A DNA stretch of 64,000 nucleotides from Leptolyngbya sp. PCC 7375 (GCF_000316115.1 NZ_JH993797.1:5132486-5196485); one strand, 5' to 3'; shown: positions 23,846-32,711, counted from the first letter of the stretch. Translations and numbers: made by a program. Notes: generated by a model from the letters alone, not told the origin.

Positions 23846-24149
23846 GGTCGCCTCCAATCCTTATGAGTGCGGATAGCTTGATGTCAATACCTCGCACTTT
23901 AGAAGACACTTTGACAGCTGTAGAGATTTGAGCCGTATCGTTTACTACAAATCTTTATGTACGGTCATCCCCATCAATCAATAAAATTTATGGATCGATA
24001 AAATTTGTTCTGCAAATCCATCAAAGCCCCCAAACCCTGTTTCCCCTTGTCAGAAAACAGCGTTGTCTCTATACTGCTGTTCCCATAGCTCACTCCATTG
24101 CACCTGATGCCAAAACTTAGGCCATGGGTATTCCGTAAAGAAAGCAATT
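23846..24149. promoter_or_regulatory. Divergent promoter region with NtcA-like site at 23935-23948
   Basis: GTA (23935-23937), eight bases, and TAC (23946-23948) match the palindromic NtcA consensus GTA-N8-TAC. They lie between the divergent starts of the transporter binding-protein gene and the allophanate hydrolase gene. No TAN3T box is seen 20-24 bases away in either direction, so the match could be chance or reflect a non-canonical promoter. The rest of the gap is AT-rich and shows no other recognisable element. Confidence 0.4.
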
Positions 24150-25589
24150 ATGACTCAGCAAACCGATATAGACATTCTCCTAACGATCTCTTCTCTCCAA
24201 GAACGTTATACCCAGGGAAGACTCACGCCTGTCCAGGTGATTAAAACCATTATCACCAAGCTAAAACAGCGTGGAGATGATGGCATTTGGATCTACACGC
24301 TATCGGCAGAAACACTGATTAAACAAGCGATGGCTCTGACTAACATGTCCGCAAGCCAGCGATCGCAACGTCCTCTATGGGGCATTCCCTTCAGCGTCAA
24401 AGACTGTATTGATGTGGCAGGCATCCCCACATCGGCGGCCTGTCCGGCCTTTGCCTACGAAGCCACCCACACTAATCCAGCCGTTCAAAAACTCCTCGAT
24501 GCCGGGGCCATACTCATCGGCAAAACCAATCTAGACCAGTTTGCCACAGGACTCGTGGGGATTCGCACTGGATATACAGCTCCCCATAATGCGTTCTCAA
24601 AGGACCATATTCCGGGTGGATCCAGTTCGGGGGCAGCCTTATCTGTTGCCCATGGGTTAGTAGCGTTTGCCATTGGCACAGACACAGGGGGCTCTGGACG
24701 GGTACCGGCTGGTTTTAACAACATTGTCGGACTTAAGCCCACGCGAGGCTTATTGAGTACTCGCCATACGGTTGAAGCGTGTAGAACATTGGACTGTCTT
24801 TCAATTTTTGCGCTGACGGCAACAGATGCCCAGACCATACTAAAAATTGCCCAAGGGTATGATCCAGACAATCCATTCTCTCGACCAGCCAGTATTCCTC
24901 CAGCATCTTTAAGCTCTGATCAGCCCCAGCAAGCATTTCGATTTGGAGTACCTAGCTCTAGTCAGCGAGAGTTTTTTGGCAATACGGATATAGAAACCTG
25001 CTACGACAAAGCTATCAAAACCCTTACAGACTTAGGTGGGAGCTGTATTGAAATTGACTACGAACTGTTCTTGCAGGCGAACAACTTGTTGTTTAATGGC
25101 CCCTGGGTGGCCGAGCGCTATGCCTCGGTGGGGGCGTTTGTTGAAGCCAATCTGAATAGCGTGTTTTCTACCACCCGTGAGATTATTCTCAAAGCCAAAG
25201 ATATCAGCGCATCTCAAGCCTTTGAAGGGATATATGCAATGGAAACATTGAAGCAAAAAAATCAGCCCCTTTGGCAAGAGATTGATTGTTTGGTGGTACC
25301 AACAACAGGAACAGTTTATCGCATTGAAGAGATTGAAAAGGAGCCTTTGGGACTAAACTCTAACTTGGGGTATTATACAAACTTTGTAAATTTGCTAGAT
25401 TTAAGTGCGATCGCAATCCCCAATGGCTTCCAATCCAATGGCATTCCCACCGGCATTACATTGATAGCCCCCCCCTACAGTGAAAGCTATCTAGTAGGTC
25501 TGGGGTCAAGCTTTCACCATGTTTGCAACAACCAATTAGGAGCAACGGCTTTTAACCTGGAAATCGCTGCATCTTTAGCACAAAAATAG
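24150..25589 (+). CDS. atzF: Allophanate hydrolase, amidase domain only
   Basis: This 479-residue amidase-signature enzyme hydrolyses allophanate, releasing ammonia and CO2. The Ser-cisSer-Lys triad is visible: Lys in IPFSVKDCIDVAG, the two serines in IPGGSSSGAALS and GTDTGGSGRVPAGFNN. DQFATGLVGIRTGY and ACRTLDCLSIFALTATDAQT are allophanate hydrolase-specific stretches rather than generic amidase. AtzF and the allophanate hydrolase part of urea amidolyase carry an extra C-terminal domain of about 130 residues, absent here, where the protein ends soon after the amidase core. It is transcribed divergently from the transporter-biuret hydrolase operon and would complete biuret breakdown. No urea carboxylase gene is present, so biuret rather than urea is the likely source of allophanate. 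Confidence 0.82.
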   Translation: MTQQTDIDILLTISSLQERYTQGRLTPVQVIKTIITKLKQRGDDGIWIYTLSAETLIKQAMALTNMSASQRSQRPLWGIPFSVKDCIDVAGIPTSAACPAFAYEATHTNPAVQKLLDAGAILIGKTNLDQFATGLVGIRTGYTAPHNAFSKDHIPGGSSSGAALSVAHGLVAFAIGTDTGGSGRVPAGFNNIVGLKPTRGLLSTRHTVEACRTLDCLSIFALTATDAQTILKIAQGYDPDNPFSRPASIPPASLSSDQPQQAFRFGVPSSSQREFFGNTDIETCYDKAIKTLTDLGGSCIEIDYELFLQANNLLFNGPWVAERYASVGAFVEANLNSVFSTTREIILKAKDISASQAFEGIYAMETLKQKNQPLWQEIDCLVVPTTGTVYRIEEIEKEPLGLNSNLGYYTNFVNLLDLSAIAIPNGFQSNGIPTGITLIAPPYSESYLVGLGSSFHHVCNNQLGATAFNLEIAASLAQK

Positions 25590-25859
25590 AATCGCTGAGT
25601 AATTCTCAACCCAGCCACTTCTCGACAAATTCTCTTTCCTTAAGGTGTTCAACTTGAGCCAGTCCACACCACTAAAAACTGGGATGGAGAGACTTCTGTG
25701 CCTTGGGAATCGAACAGTAGTATCCACATAAGTTACTTCAAACCAGATGTAGTTATTTCCGGTTTCCCATGGATTCCAGTGGGTAACTGTTTGTTGTGCC
25801 AGCGTTATTGTTATGGCTAATCTATTTGCGTCCTCTGGGTTTAATGTAAAGTCCATCAC
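25575..25859 (-). CDS. Uncertain small ORF
   Basis: This is a 94-codon ORF whose first half (DFTLNPEDANRLAITITLAQ, NNYIWFEVTYVDTTVRFP) has plausible protein-like composition and whose second half is less convincing. It overlaps the 3' end of the allophanate hydrolase gene by 15 bases on the other strand. It starts GTG-ATG with no clear ribosome site. It may be a decayed gene or noncoding. Confidence 0.25.
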   Translation of the reverse strand: MMDFTLNPEDANRLAITITLAQQTVTHWNPWETGNNYIWFEVTYVDTTVRFPRHRSLSIPVFSGVDWLKLNTLRKENLSRSGWVENYSAILFLC

Positions 25860-25899
25860 AGGAGGCGCTGCAATTTGGTCAGAAGATTGGCTGGCCAGT

Positions 25900-26538
25900 T
25901 TAAGGATGAATCTGATTGAGGATCATCCGCAGTCGATCATAATCATCCTTGAGCAAAGTCCCAACCGTTCGACCAGCCAGCACCAACCAATCGCGTTCAA
26001 ACTGCCGTAGCTGATAAATCTCACGAATCGCTGCGGCCACCAAACTCTCATTCGGCACCGCACTCACCTGCAACAGTGTCCGCAAAAAATCCAACTCTTC
26101 CGTAAAGCCGATTACCTCATCCGGGTCGCATCGATAGACTGCCTGATGCACCTGTGGTGGTCGCGGTGGCAAATGCTGATAGTAGCGCTCACCGGGCGTC
26201 TCAAATCCTACAATCGCCACCCGAAATTCAGTTTTCAACATCGCAAAGATCTGCGGCTGCTGCTGACGTAAATCCTCCAGCGACATCCCTAATGCCCGCG
26301 CCCGATGCACCGAATCAATTGGGCTAGTGGTCGCATGGTAAACCACCCCATAAATCTGATTGCCCGCTTCCTCATCAAACGACTTCACCCAGCTACCAAA
26401 GGGTGGCATGGCCGGAAAACTCAAATCTTCCGGCTCCAAACATTGAGCCAAAAACTCAGTCGTTGCCGTTTCAATTACCTCTGCAATGTGGGTCGGATGA
26501 CGCTCACGCTCAGCCAGCTGTGGTAAAGGAAGACGCAT
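25900..26538 (-). CDS. HAS-barrel domain protein
   Basis: This 212-residue protein is conserved in cyanobacteria. The opening MRLPLPQLAERERHPTHIAE and EVIETATTEFLAQCLEPEDL, then GSWVKSFDEEAGNQIYGVVY and PIDSVHRARALGMSLEDLRQ, match the HAS-barrel proteins named after the N-terminal barrel of the HerA/ATP-synthase class. The C-terminal half (LDFLRTLLQV to DDYDRLRMILNQIHP) is helical. There is no ATPase motif, so it is not HerA itself; a role in a HerA-like DNA-processing complex would be a guess. Confidence 0.7.
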   Translation of the reverse strand: MRLPLPQLAERERHPTHIAEVIETATTEFLAQCLEPEDLSFPAMPPFGSWVKSFDEEAGNQIYGVVYHATTSPIDSVHRARALGMSLEDLRQQQPQIFAMLKTEFRVAIVGFETPGERYYQHLPPRPPQVHQAVYRCDPDEVIGFTEELDFLRTLLQVSAVPNESLVAAAIREIYQLRQFERDWLVLAGRTVGTLLKDDYDRLRMILNQIHP

Positions 26539-26658
26539 AGTTTACATAGTACAAACGTTTTCAGTACATTAGCACCCTGTCCAGAAAAAGACATCCCGTA
26601 GGGGGTGCCCTGGCTAAAATGTACCTTCCTTATCCTTGGGCAAGCATCAAGCGAGCGC

Positions 26659-26853
26659 CTACTTCTTCTTACCGCGCTTAGGCTTAACCACCTCAAGTTC
26701 AGACATTCTGAAGGTCACTAGCTTATCCCAGTTGCCCCCCTCAAACAGCACAGCCACCTTACCATCCGTAATCCGCTGTACTAATCCTTGAAACCCATAG
26801 TATGTATCGTTTACATTCGTCACCTTCACAGGAGAGCCAGGCAAAATTATCAT
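26659..26853 (-). CDS. ndhS: NAD(P)H-quinone oxidoreductase subunit S (NDH-1 ferredoxin-docking subunit)
   Basis: This 64-residue protein matches NdhS, the SH3-like subunit that forms the ferredoxin-binding site of photosynthetic NDH-1 in the thylakoid membrane. Recognisable stretches are ILPGSPVKVTNVNDTYYGFQ, LVQRITDGKVAVLFEGGNWD and KLVTFRMSELEVV. The C-terminus is basic (KPKRGKKK), shared with cyanobacterial NdhS. It is a single gene with no operon partner, as usual; another NDH-1 factor, CRR6, is encoded at 44044-44505. Confidence 0.92.
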   Translation of the reverse strand: MIILPGSPVKVTNVNDTYYGFQGLVQRITDGKVAVLFEGGNWDKLVTFRMSELEVVKPKRGKKK

Positions 26854-26891
26854 TGGTGTCGCTTCACTAGAGTTTCAATAAATAGTTTAAC

Positions 26892-27009
26892 GGTAGGTTG
26901 GGTTGCCACAACGCCAAAACCTTTGCTGCTATCTCAAGTTGGTGATGTTGGGTTAATAAGGGCCTTTGAAAAATGCCAGAGATGTGAGTGTGGGGTAACC
27001 CTACCTACC
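26892..27009. repeat. MITE-like element with 13-bp imperfect terminal inverted repeats
   Basis: GGTAGGTTGGGTT (26892-26904) and AACCCTACCTACC (26997-27009) pair at 12 of 13 positions and bound a 118-base segment with no ORF. GTAGGTTGGGTT ends are common on small dispersed cyanobacterial elements. It lies between rodA and ndhS. Confidence 0.6.
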
Positions 27010-27051
27010 TGGGTGTTGAACTGGGTGGGCCAGAGCTTCACAACCGATGCC

Positions 27052-28308
27052 TTAAAACTTCAACCGATGCTGAAAATTCGCTACCGACTCCACAATGCCG
27101 ATGCCAATAAAATTCGTCAGCAATGACGATCGCCCATAGCTCATCCACGGCAGCGGAATCCCCGTAATCGGGGCTAGACCAATGGTCATCCCGATATTCA
27201 CCACCACCTGGAATACAATCATTGACAGCACACCGATGGCCAATAGTGAGCCAAAATTGTCCTTTGCATGCTGAGCAATAATAATCAGCCGCAGGCAAAT
27301 AAACCAAAAGACTAACACCATGACCAGGGCACCCATAAATCCGAGCTCTTCACCCAGGGCCGAGAAAATAAAATCCGTATGTTGCTCAGGAATAAAACTC
27401 AGCTGAGTCTGGGTCCCGTGGAATAAGCCTCGACCCCACAGTTGACCTGAGCCAATAGCAATCCTTGACTGAATTAAGTGATATCCACCTCCTAAAGGAT
27501 CCTGTTCAGGATTCAAAAATAAAGTCAGACGATCCCTTTGATAATCTTGAAGTAGTCCCCAAAGCAACTCGCCAATCTTACCGGCAATGGAATTGACGAC
27601 AACGGTGATCAACGTGCTATACCATCGCAGCGGTAACGTCATCCAGGCAATGACTCCGGCCAGCACTACCCAGCCAATCCATACAGGAATCGACAGAGTA
27701 AAGATAATTGCAGCCACCAGGGGCGACACCAAAATCACCAGCCAGCCTGGATTCATATTGCTCCAGTAGAGCATCCCTAAAACGATGGCACCCAGTACAA
27801 GCGAGGTGCCAAGGTCTGGTTGTAAAAAAATCAGTGCCCAAGGGACTCCCGTAATGGCCAGTGCCTTTATCAAGCCGACTAATGTGGTGGATTCTCGGTC
27901 TTTGAGGGTGGCCGCTAGCGTAATGATAATGCCGATTTTGGCAAATTCTGACGGCTGAATATTAAAGCCACCAATGCTGAGCCAACTCTGGGCACCGTTG
28001 CCCACCGTACCCACCAGCATTACGGCCACTAAGGAGACATTGGTAATTAAGTAGATAACCCAACGCCATTCCAGTAAAGACTCATAGCGACTACGGGCGA
28101 TCCACATACACATAACTACGCCAACCACGCACATAGTCACGTGGTTCCAGGCCAGGTCGGTCTCACCGGTATATAACCTGGTGCTGGCAATCAACAGACT
28201 CGAAAAGAGCGTGATGCCTACAGGAAACAACAGAAGCAGCCAGTCAATCCCACGCCAGGGATGCAACCAACGGTGAAACCATTTGCCTAGAAGTGCGGTT
28301 TGAGCCAT
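27052..28308 (-). CDS. rodA: Rod shape-determining SEDS glycosyltransferase RodA
   Basis: This 418-residue SEDS-family membrane protein polymerises lipid II during cell elongation with a partner class B PBP. About ten membrane segments are visible. Family signatures are GAQSWLSIGGFNIQPSEFAK, QPDLGTSLVLGAIVLGMLYW, the long extracytoplasmic loop LNPEQDPLGGGYHLIQSRIA, and FSALGEELGFMGALVM near the C-terminus, followed by PLPWMSYGRSSLL. The DPLGGGYHLIQS loop suits RodA rather than FtsW. No shape genes (mreBCD, PBP2) adjoin it; mrp follows upstream on the same strand. Confidence 0.93.
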   Translation of the reverse strand: MAQTALLGKWFHRWLHPWRGIDWLLLLFPVGITLFSSLLIASTRLYTGETDLAWNHVTMCVVGVVMCMWIARSRYESLLEWRWVIYLITNVSLVAVMLVGTVGNGAQSWLSIGGFNIQPSEFAKIGIIITLAATLKDRESTTLVGLIKALAITGVPWALIFLQPDLGTSLVLGAIVLGMLYWSNMNPGWLVILVSPLVAAIIFTLSIPVWIGWVVLAGVIAWMTLPLRWYSTLITVVVNSIAGKIGELLWGLLQDYQRDRLTLFLNPEQDPLGGGYHLIQSRIAIGSGQLWGRGLFHGTQTQLSFIPEQHTDFIFSALGEELGFMGALVMVLVFWFICLRLIIIAQHAKDNFGSLLAIGVLSMIVFQVVVNIGMTIGLAPITGIPLPWMSYGRSSLLTNFIGIGIVESVANFQHRLKF

Positions 28309-28336
28309 AAATGCAAAACCAATTGCAAAATTCTTC

Positions 28337-28368
28337 GTGTAGGGACATTCCAGGGAACGTCCCTACAC
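28337..28368. repeat. Palindromic hairpin, dispersed repeat family (copy E)
   Basis: GTGTAGGGAC and GTCCCTACAC flank a diverged ATTCCAGGGAAC core, giving a near-perfect stem in the gap between mrp and rodA. The core is a variant of GTTCCATGGAAC seen in copies A to D. Confidence 0.75.
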
Positions 28369-28381
28369 AATAAATGAATAC

Positions 28382-29452
28382 CTACGTTAACGCTGCGACC
28401 GAAACCCTAGCTGCTACCTGCTGAGAAATTTTAGTTAAGGCGACCGCTGAAGCTGACTCGGGCTGGGCCAAGACAATTGGCTTACCTGCATCGCCACCTT
28501 CTCGTACTGGCATTTCTAAGGGTATACAGCCTAGCAAGGGCACCCCTAATGCTTCCGCAGCTTTTTCACCACCTCCGGAGCCAAAAATATCGTAGGTCTT
28601 TTCGGGCATATCGGGGGGAATAAAGTAGCTCATGTTTTCCACAATGCCTAACACGCGCACGTTTAACTGTTGGAACATTTTTAAGCCGCGACGGGCGTCG
28701 GATAGGGCTACATCCTGGGGCGTAGTCACAATCACCACACCCGCCATGGGGACGGCTTGGGCCATGGTGAGCTGGGCATCGCCGGTACCAGGGGGCATAT
28801 CTACAATCAGGTAATCTAACTCACCCCACTGTACCTGATACAAAAACTGACGGATAATGCCGTTTAACATGGGCCCGCGCCAGACGACGGGCTGGTCAGG
28901 ATCGATCAAAAAGCCCATAGAGACTAATTTGACGCCATGGTTGAAGGCGGGCTCTAGTTCCTGCTGGCCATCAGATCCGTCTCTAACAACGACGTTACCT
29001 TCTTTCACACCCATCATGATGGGTGCGTTGGGGCCATAAATGTCGGCATCGAGTAGGCCGACTTTGGCTCCAGCTTTGGCAAGAGAAACAGCGATATTGA
29101 CGGCTACAGTGCTTTTACCAACACCACCTTTACCGCTGGAAACAGCCAAAATATTTTTGACTTTATCAATGCCTTGTTGATCGGGAAGGGATGACTTCTG
29201 TTGAGGTGTCTCAGCGGTGACTTCTACATCTACAGAAGCTACACCTGGCAAGGTTTTAACTGCTTTTTCACAGTCTTCAACAATAAATTCTTTAAGTGGA
29301 CAAGCCGGGGTTGTTAGTACAAGTGTGAAACTCACCTGACCATCATCGACAGCCACATTACGGATCATATTGAGCTCTACCAAGCTTTTCTGTAGCTCAG
29401 GGTCTTGGACGGGGCGCAGTACGTCCAGAATTGCCTCAGTTGTCGGCATCAT
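28382..29452 (-). CDS. mrp: Mrp/ApbC iron-sulfur carrier ATPase (housekeeping type)
   Basis: This 356-residue protein has an N-terminal FSCA/DUF59 domain (ILDVLRPVQDPELQKSLVEL, NMIRNVAVDDGQV), a deviant P-loop (VSSGKGGVGKSTVAVN), DADIYGPNAPIMMG, and VDMPPGTGDAQLTMAQ. It loads or transfers Fe-S clusters. The usual cluster-binding CxxC site reads NMSYFIPPDMPEKTYDIFGS, with no cysteines, unlike the paralog at 11596-12717. The start is ATG 29452 or 29449; the longer frame to 29509 lacks family resemblance. Confidence 0.88.
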   Translation of the reverse strand: MMPTTEAILDVLRPVQDPELQKSLVELNMIRNVAVDDGQVSFTLVLTTPACPLKEFIVEDCEKAVKTLPGVASVDVEVTAETPQQKSSLPDQQGIDKVKNILAVSSGKGGVGKSTVAVNIAVSLAKAGAKVGLLDADIYGPNAPIMMGVKEGNVVVRDGSDGQQELEPAFNHGVKLVSMGFLIDPDQPVVWRGPMLNGIIRQFLYQVQWGELDYLIVDMPPGTGDAQLTMAQAVPMAGVVIVTTPQDVALSDARRGLKMFQQLNVRVLGIVENMSYFIPPDMPEKTYDIFGSGGGEKAAEALGVPLLGCIPLEMPVREGGDAGKPIVLAQPESASAVALTKISQQVAARVSVAALT

Positions 29453-29622
29453 TTTGGTGAAAGACAGATGTGAACGGATAGGATTCTTAAAAGAATGTTT
29501 ACAGTCCATTCTAGGACGTCATGTTCGATGCATTGGAAACGTTATATGCAATGTCTTTATAGCCTTAATAGGCAAACATAGAGGCGTTCGATATCATGTC
29601 TCTATATCCACCCTGTTGCTAG

Positions 29623-30180
29623 CTAGCTAAAGATATCGCGATATTTATTGGCCACTATGCCAGACGTAGTGGCCTGTTCAGCGGCTTGAGCTAAGGCGTC
29701 GGCCACCCTGGCTGCATAGGGACGTAGAAATGACCAAGCAACTGGTGATAACCAGCCCTTGAGTTCTATGGAATAAGAAATACGGGTGCCGCACAGGGCT
29801 GACTCTAGACGATAAATCGCTCTTTCTTCTAATCCTGGTACTGGAAAAATTCGCAGGCTGATGTATTCACCAGGGAGTACGTTCTCTACAAAAATTTTGA
29901 TCGGTACCGGTACCCAATGGGCAAACACTCGATAAATCAATCCTGGCTTGGCTTCCTGGCCAATCGGGGCATTGGTGGCGGTGATCAGTGGATGCCAGGA
30001 TGCCAGATCTGCTAAATCATTGATCTTTTGCCACAACACCTCGATCGAAGCTGTGCTGCTAACTTGATAGTGCTTTTCTAAAATTCTTTGATTTCTCTGG
30101 TTCAGAGCGAGTTGTCCGCTTGCCTGGGGCTTGTGGCGACGGAAATGCTGTTGGAATGATTTAAACCAGCGTTGAAGCAT
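29623..30180 (-). CDS. SRPBCC/polyketide-cyclase-like protein
   Basis: This 185-residue protein has a START/SRPBCC-type fold from about residue 35 (HYQVSSTASIEVLWQKINDL, LASWHPLITATNA, ERAIYRLESALCGTRISYSI). Such proteins bind lipids or other hydrophobic ligands. Cyanobacterial members of this sort are uncharacterised. The ATG at 30180 (MLQRWFKSF) is preferred to the longer frame. It is divergent from hemF. Confidence 0.65.
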   Translation of the reverse strand: MLQRWFKSFQQHFRRHKPQASGQLALNQRNQRILEKHYQVSSTASIEVLWQKINDLADLASWHPLITATNAPIGQEAKPGLIYRVFAHWVPVPIKIFVENVLPGEYISLRIFPVPGLEERAIYRLESALCGTRISYSIELKGWLSPVAWSFLRPYAARVADALAQAAEQATTSGIVANKYRDIFS

Positions 30181-30577
30181 AATTAAAGGCTGTGGCCTGC
30201 CAAATTTAGTTTTTGTAGCCCTAGGCGATGATTTCTGTTCCACTCTTGTTGAAATGTTGAAACAGAAATACTGATTGTAAAGGGACTCACTAATCAAGAC
30301 TTGACCACGTAAGTTTTTATATTGAAAGGCATTTTAACCTTGGGTTAACAGTTCAACTATTTGCTGATCTAAGGACAGGGGCGGAAACGAAGGTTTCACA
30401 CAGGTTTAGGCTTTTGTCAAGGATTGTCACACTGTGTGTCAACTTGGTTTAAAACGTCTCAAATCATGATTCATTATGATTATTAGCTGCATTCCTAAGT
30501 CTTTGACCTCACTGGGCTTTCAACAATGGCAAGCAGCATTAGCCTTAATTAAATTTGTTTTTTAGTTCAAGATCGCC
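30181..30577. promoter_or_regulatory. Divergent region upstream of hemF and the SRPBCC gene
   Basis: This 397-base noncoding stretch separates the two divergent genes and must contain both promoters. I see AT-rich segments near 30470-30560 but no clear -35/-10 pair, riboswitch or repeat. The ORF extension of the SRPBCC gene to 30297 is not credible. Confidence 0.4.
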
Positions 30578-31603
30578 ATGGTCATCGCTTCTACACAGAA
30601 GGTATCTAGTCCGGTTGCTCCCCCTAGTGATTCACGCGAGCGTGTAAGCCAAGGGTTTAAAGGGCTGCAAGATCGCATATGTCAGAAGCTGGCTGAGGTT
30701 GATGGTGTCGGTCAGTTTATGGAAGACCAGTGGACCCGCCCCGATGGTGGCGGTGGTCGTTCACGGGTGATGAAGCAGGGCGATGTCTTTGAACAAGGCG
30801 GTGTGAACTTCTCTGAGGTGTGGGGTGATCGGTTGCCTCCCTCCATCTTGATGCAGCGACCTGAAGCTGAAGGTCATGGCTTTTATGCGACAGGCACTTC
30901 AATGGTGTTGCATCCTCGCAATCCCTATGTGCCTACGGTTCACCTCAACTATCGCTATTTTGAAGCTGGCCCAGTTTGGTGGTTTGGTGGTGGTATTGAT
31001 CTGACTCCCTACTATCCCTTTGAGGAAGATGTGGTGCAGTTCCACCGCACGCTTAAGGAATCATGCGATCGCAACCATCCTGAGTACTACAATACGTTCA
31101 AGCTGTGGTGCGACGAGTATTTCTACCTGAAGCATCGTCAGGAGACTCGCGGTGTTGGCGGTGTGTTCTTTGACTATCAGGACGGCACTGGTGAGCTTTA
31201 TCGTGGGCCAAAGCCAGAAGGACCTGCTGCCCAACACAGCAAGCAAGTAGGACAGCCAGCGCAGCGCAATTGGGAAGATTTATTCAAGTTTGCCATTGAC
31301 TGTGGCGATGCATTTTTACCCTCCTACATTCCAATTGTTGAGAAACGTCGCAATACGGAGTACGGAGAGCATCAGCGTAACTTCCAGCTTTACCGCCGTG
31401 GTCGTTATGTTGAGTTCAATCTTGTCTATGACCGTGGCACCATTTTTGGCCTACAAACCAACGGTCGTACTGAATCGATTCTGATGTCGTTACCTCCCAT
31501 GGTGCGCTGGGAATATAGCTATGCACCTGAGTCAGGAACTCCTGAAGCAAAGCTTTACGATACGTTTCTGAAGCCTCAAGACTGGGTTAATTGGGACGCT
31601 TAG
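30578..31603 (+). CDS. hemF: Oxygen-dependent coproporphyrinogen III oxidase
   Basis: This 341-residue soluble enzyme decarboxylates two propionates of coproporphyrinogen III to vinyls using O2, in heme and chlorophyll synthesis. Strong HemF signatures are seen: WTRPDGGGGRSRVMKQGDVF, VNFSEVWGDRLPPS, FYATGTSMVLHPRNPYVPT, HLNYRYFEAGPVWWFGGGID, HPEYYNTFKLWCDEYFYLKH and FQLYRRGRYVEFNLVYDRGT. The histidine in RNPYVPTVHLNYR is the conserved catalytic or ligand residue. The start ATG at 30578 gives the expected cyanobacterial N-terminus. It is monocistronic, followed by a terminator. Confidence 0.95.
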   Translation: MVIASTQKVSSPVAPPSDSRERVSQGFKGLQDRICQKLAEVDGVGQFMEDQWTRPDGGGGRSRVMKQGDVFEQGGVNFSEVWGDRLPPSILMQRPEAEGHGFYATGTSMVLHPRNPYVPTVHLNYRYFEAGPVWWFGGGIDLTPYYPFEEDVVQFHRTLKESCDRNHPEYYNTFKLWCDEYFYLKHRQETRGVGGVFFDYQDGTGELYRGPKPEGPAAQHSKQVGQPAQRNWEDLFKFAIDCGDAFLPSYIPIVEKRRNTEYGEHQRNFQLYRRGRYVEFNLVYDRGTIFGLQTNGRTESILMSLPPMVRWEYSYAPESGTPEAKLYDTFLKPQDWVNWDA

Positions 31604-31644
31604 AAAAGAGGCCAAGCCTTTAATATATGACTCCTTCTGAGGAT

Positions 31645-31705
31645 GAGTCAATCTGTGAGTTCTTTGTGAGATACATTGCTCTCAGGTTGGCTCATTTTAT
31701 TTTTT
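31645..31705 (+). terminator. Probable hemF transcription terminator
   Basis: GAGTCAATCTG (31645-31655) pairs with CAGGTTGGCTC (31683-31693) over 11 positions including G-T pairs, with a long 27-base loop. ATTTTATTTTTT follows directly. The position, 42 bases after the hemF stop, and the T-run support a terminator despite the loop size. Confidence 0.6.
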
Positions 31706-32064
31706 AGGTTTTGGTAACTTTCTGCCATCGCTTTTGGGAATGTTTGGAACTACATGCCCCCTTTACGCATCAATAGATATACAGGACAAGGTGAGTCACC
31801 TTACCTCAAGATTAGGTGTGATTGAGTGCGTAAATATCCTGATGTGGTCTGCATTTTTATGCATACTTGTATGCACGTTATTCTGATCACGCTGTACTTT
31901 CATACAGTCAGTCATACTGAATGCCAATAAAAACCCGCAATTTGTCGTAAGCATTTGACATTTCAGTCCTTTCTCCTGATTGTACGGGCATCATGGTACG
32001 TATGAGCGCAATTTTCAGTGTGCACGTCAGACATTAGACATTTAGATATGAAGGGCCGGTGACT
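31706..32064. promoter_or_regulatory. Noncoding region upstream of the STAS gene with palindrome TGCATACTTGTATGCA
   Basis: TGCATAC-TT-GTATGCA at 31860-31875 is a perfect 7-bp inverted repeat of operator size. CTGTA/TACAG at about 31889-31906 is a second, weaker one. TTGACA at 31955-31960 could be a -35 box but lacks a good -10 at 17 bases. AAGGG at 32051-32055 is the ribosome site for the ATG at 32065. No ORF or RNA gene is recognised. Confidence 0.45.
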
Positions 32065-32427
32065 ATGGAGCACAGAATCGTCAACCCTCCTGAAGGCAAT
32101 CACAGTATCGTTGTATTTTCACCCCAGGGGCGACTAGACATTACTACAGCTTGGCAATTTCGCTTGAAGCTTCAGGAATGTATTGTCAATACCACTCCCC
32201 ATATCATCGTTAATCTCGGTCAAGTTAATTTTATTGATAGCTCTGGGTTGACTTCCCTGGTAGCAGGTATGCGCGATGCTGATAAGCTACAAGGGAGCTT
32301 TAAGCTGTGTAATGTTCATCCAGAATCGAAGCTAGTCTTTGAAGTGACTATGATGGATTCTGTATTCGCCATCTACGACAGTGAAGAAGAAGCCATTAAG
32401 GCAGCACCTGAACCCATGATTTTTTAG
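32065..32427 (+). CDS. STAS-domain anti-sigma factor antagonist-like protein
   Basis: This 120-residue single STAS domain resembles SpoIIAA/RsbV. The phosphorylatable serine region is VNFIDSSGLTSLVAGMRDAD, and the N-terminal strand VVFSPQGRLDITTAWQFRLK is typical. In its family such proteins switch partner anti-sigma kinases. No kinase or phosphatase gene adjoins it. The ATG at 32065 has AAGGG nine bases upstream; GTG 32059 is too close to that site. Confidence 0.85.
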   Translation: MEHRIVNPPEGNHSIVVFSPQGRLDITTAWQFRLKLQECIVNTTPHIIVNLGQVNFIDSSGLTSLVAGMRDADKLQGSFKLCNVHPESKLVFEVTMMDSVFAIYDSEEEAIKAAPEPMIF

Positions 32428-32711
32428 GTGGGTCTTGAGGCGAGTCTAAAGCTCGCGACTCATGGGTTCCCTGTTCGTTCTGCGCTGGAGTGCAGGCACT
32501 TATAGTTCTGATCGTTTTTTCAGAATTGAATCTAAAAACGAACATAGGAGTCTAAGCGCTAGTTGATTGAAGCCACACATTAGCAATGATTGCTCGACTT
32601 GTCTGTGAGATAAGCCGTTAATTTCGTTAAGGTGGTATAGGCATCCATCACGCAAAATACTATTTCGCCTAGATCATAGGATTCTTGGCAAAAGGTCGTC
32701 CGCAGTAGAAA

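Noticed and set aside
24150..25589. Glutamyl-tRNA amidotransferase GatA
   Set aside because: GGSSSGAA is shared, but DQFATGLVGIRTGY and the ACRTLDCLSIFA stretch fit allophanate hydrolase, and no gatB or gatC adjoins.
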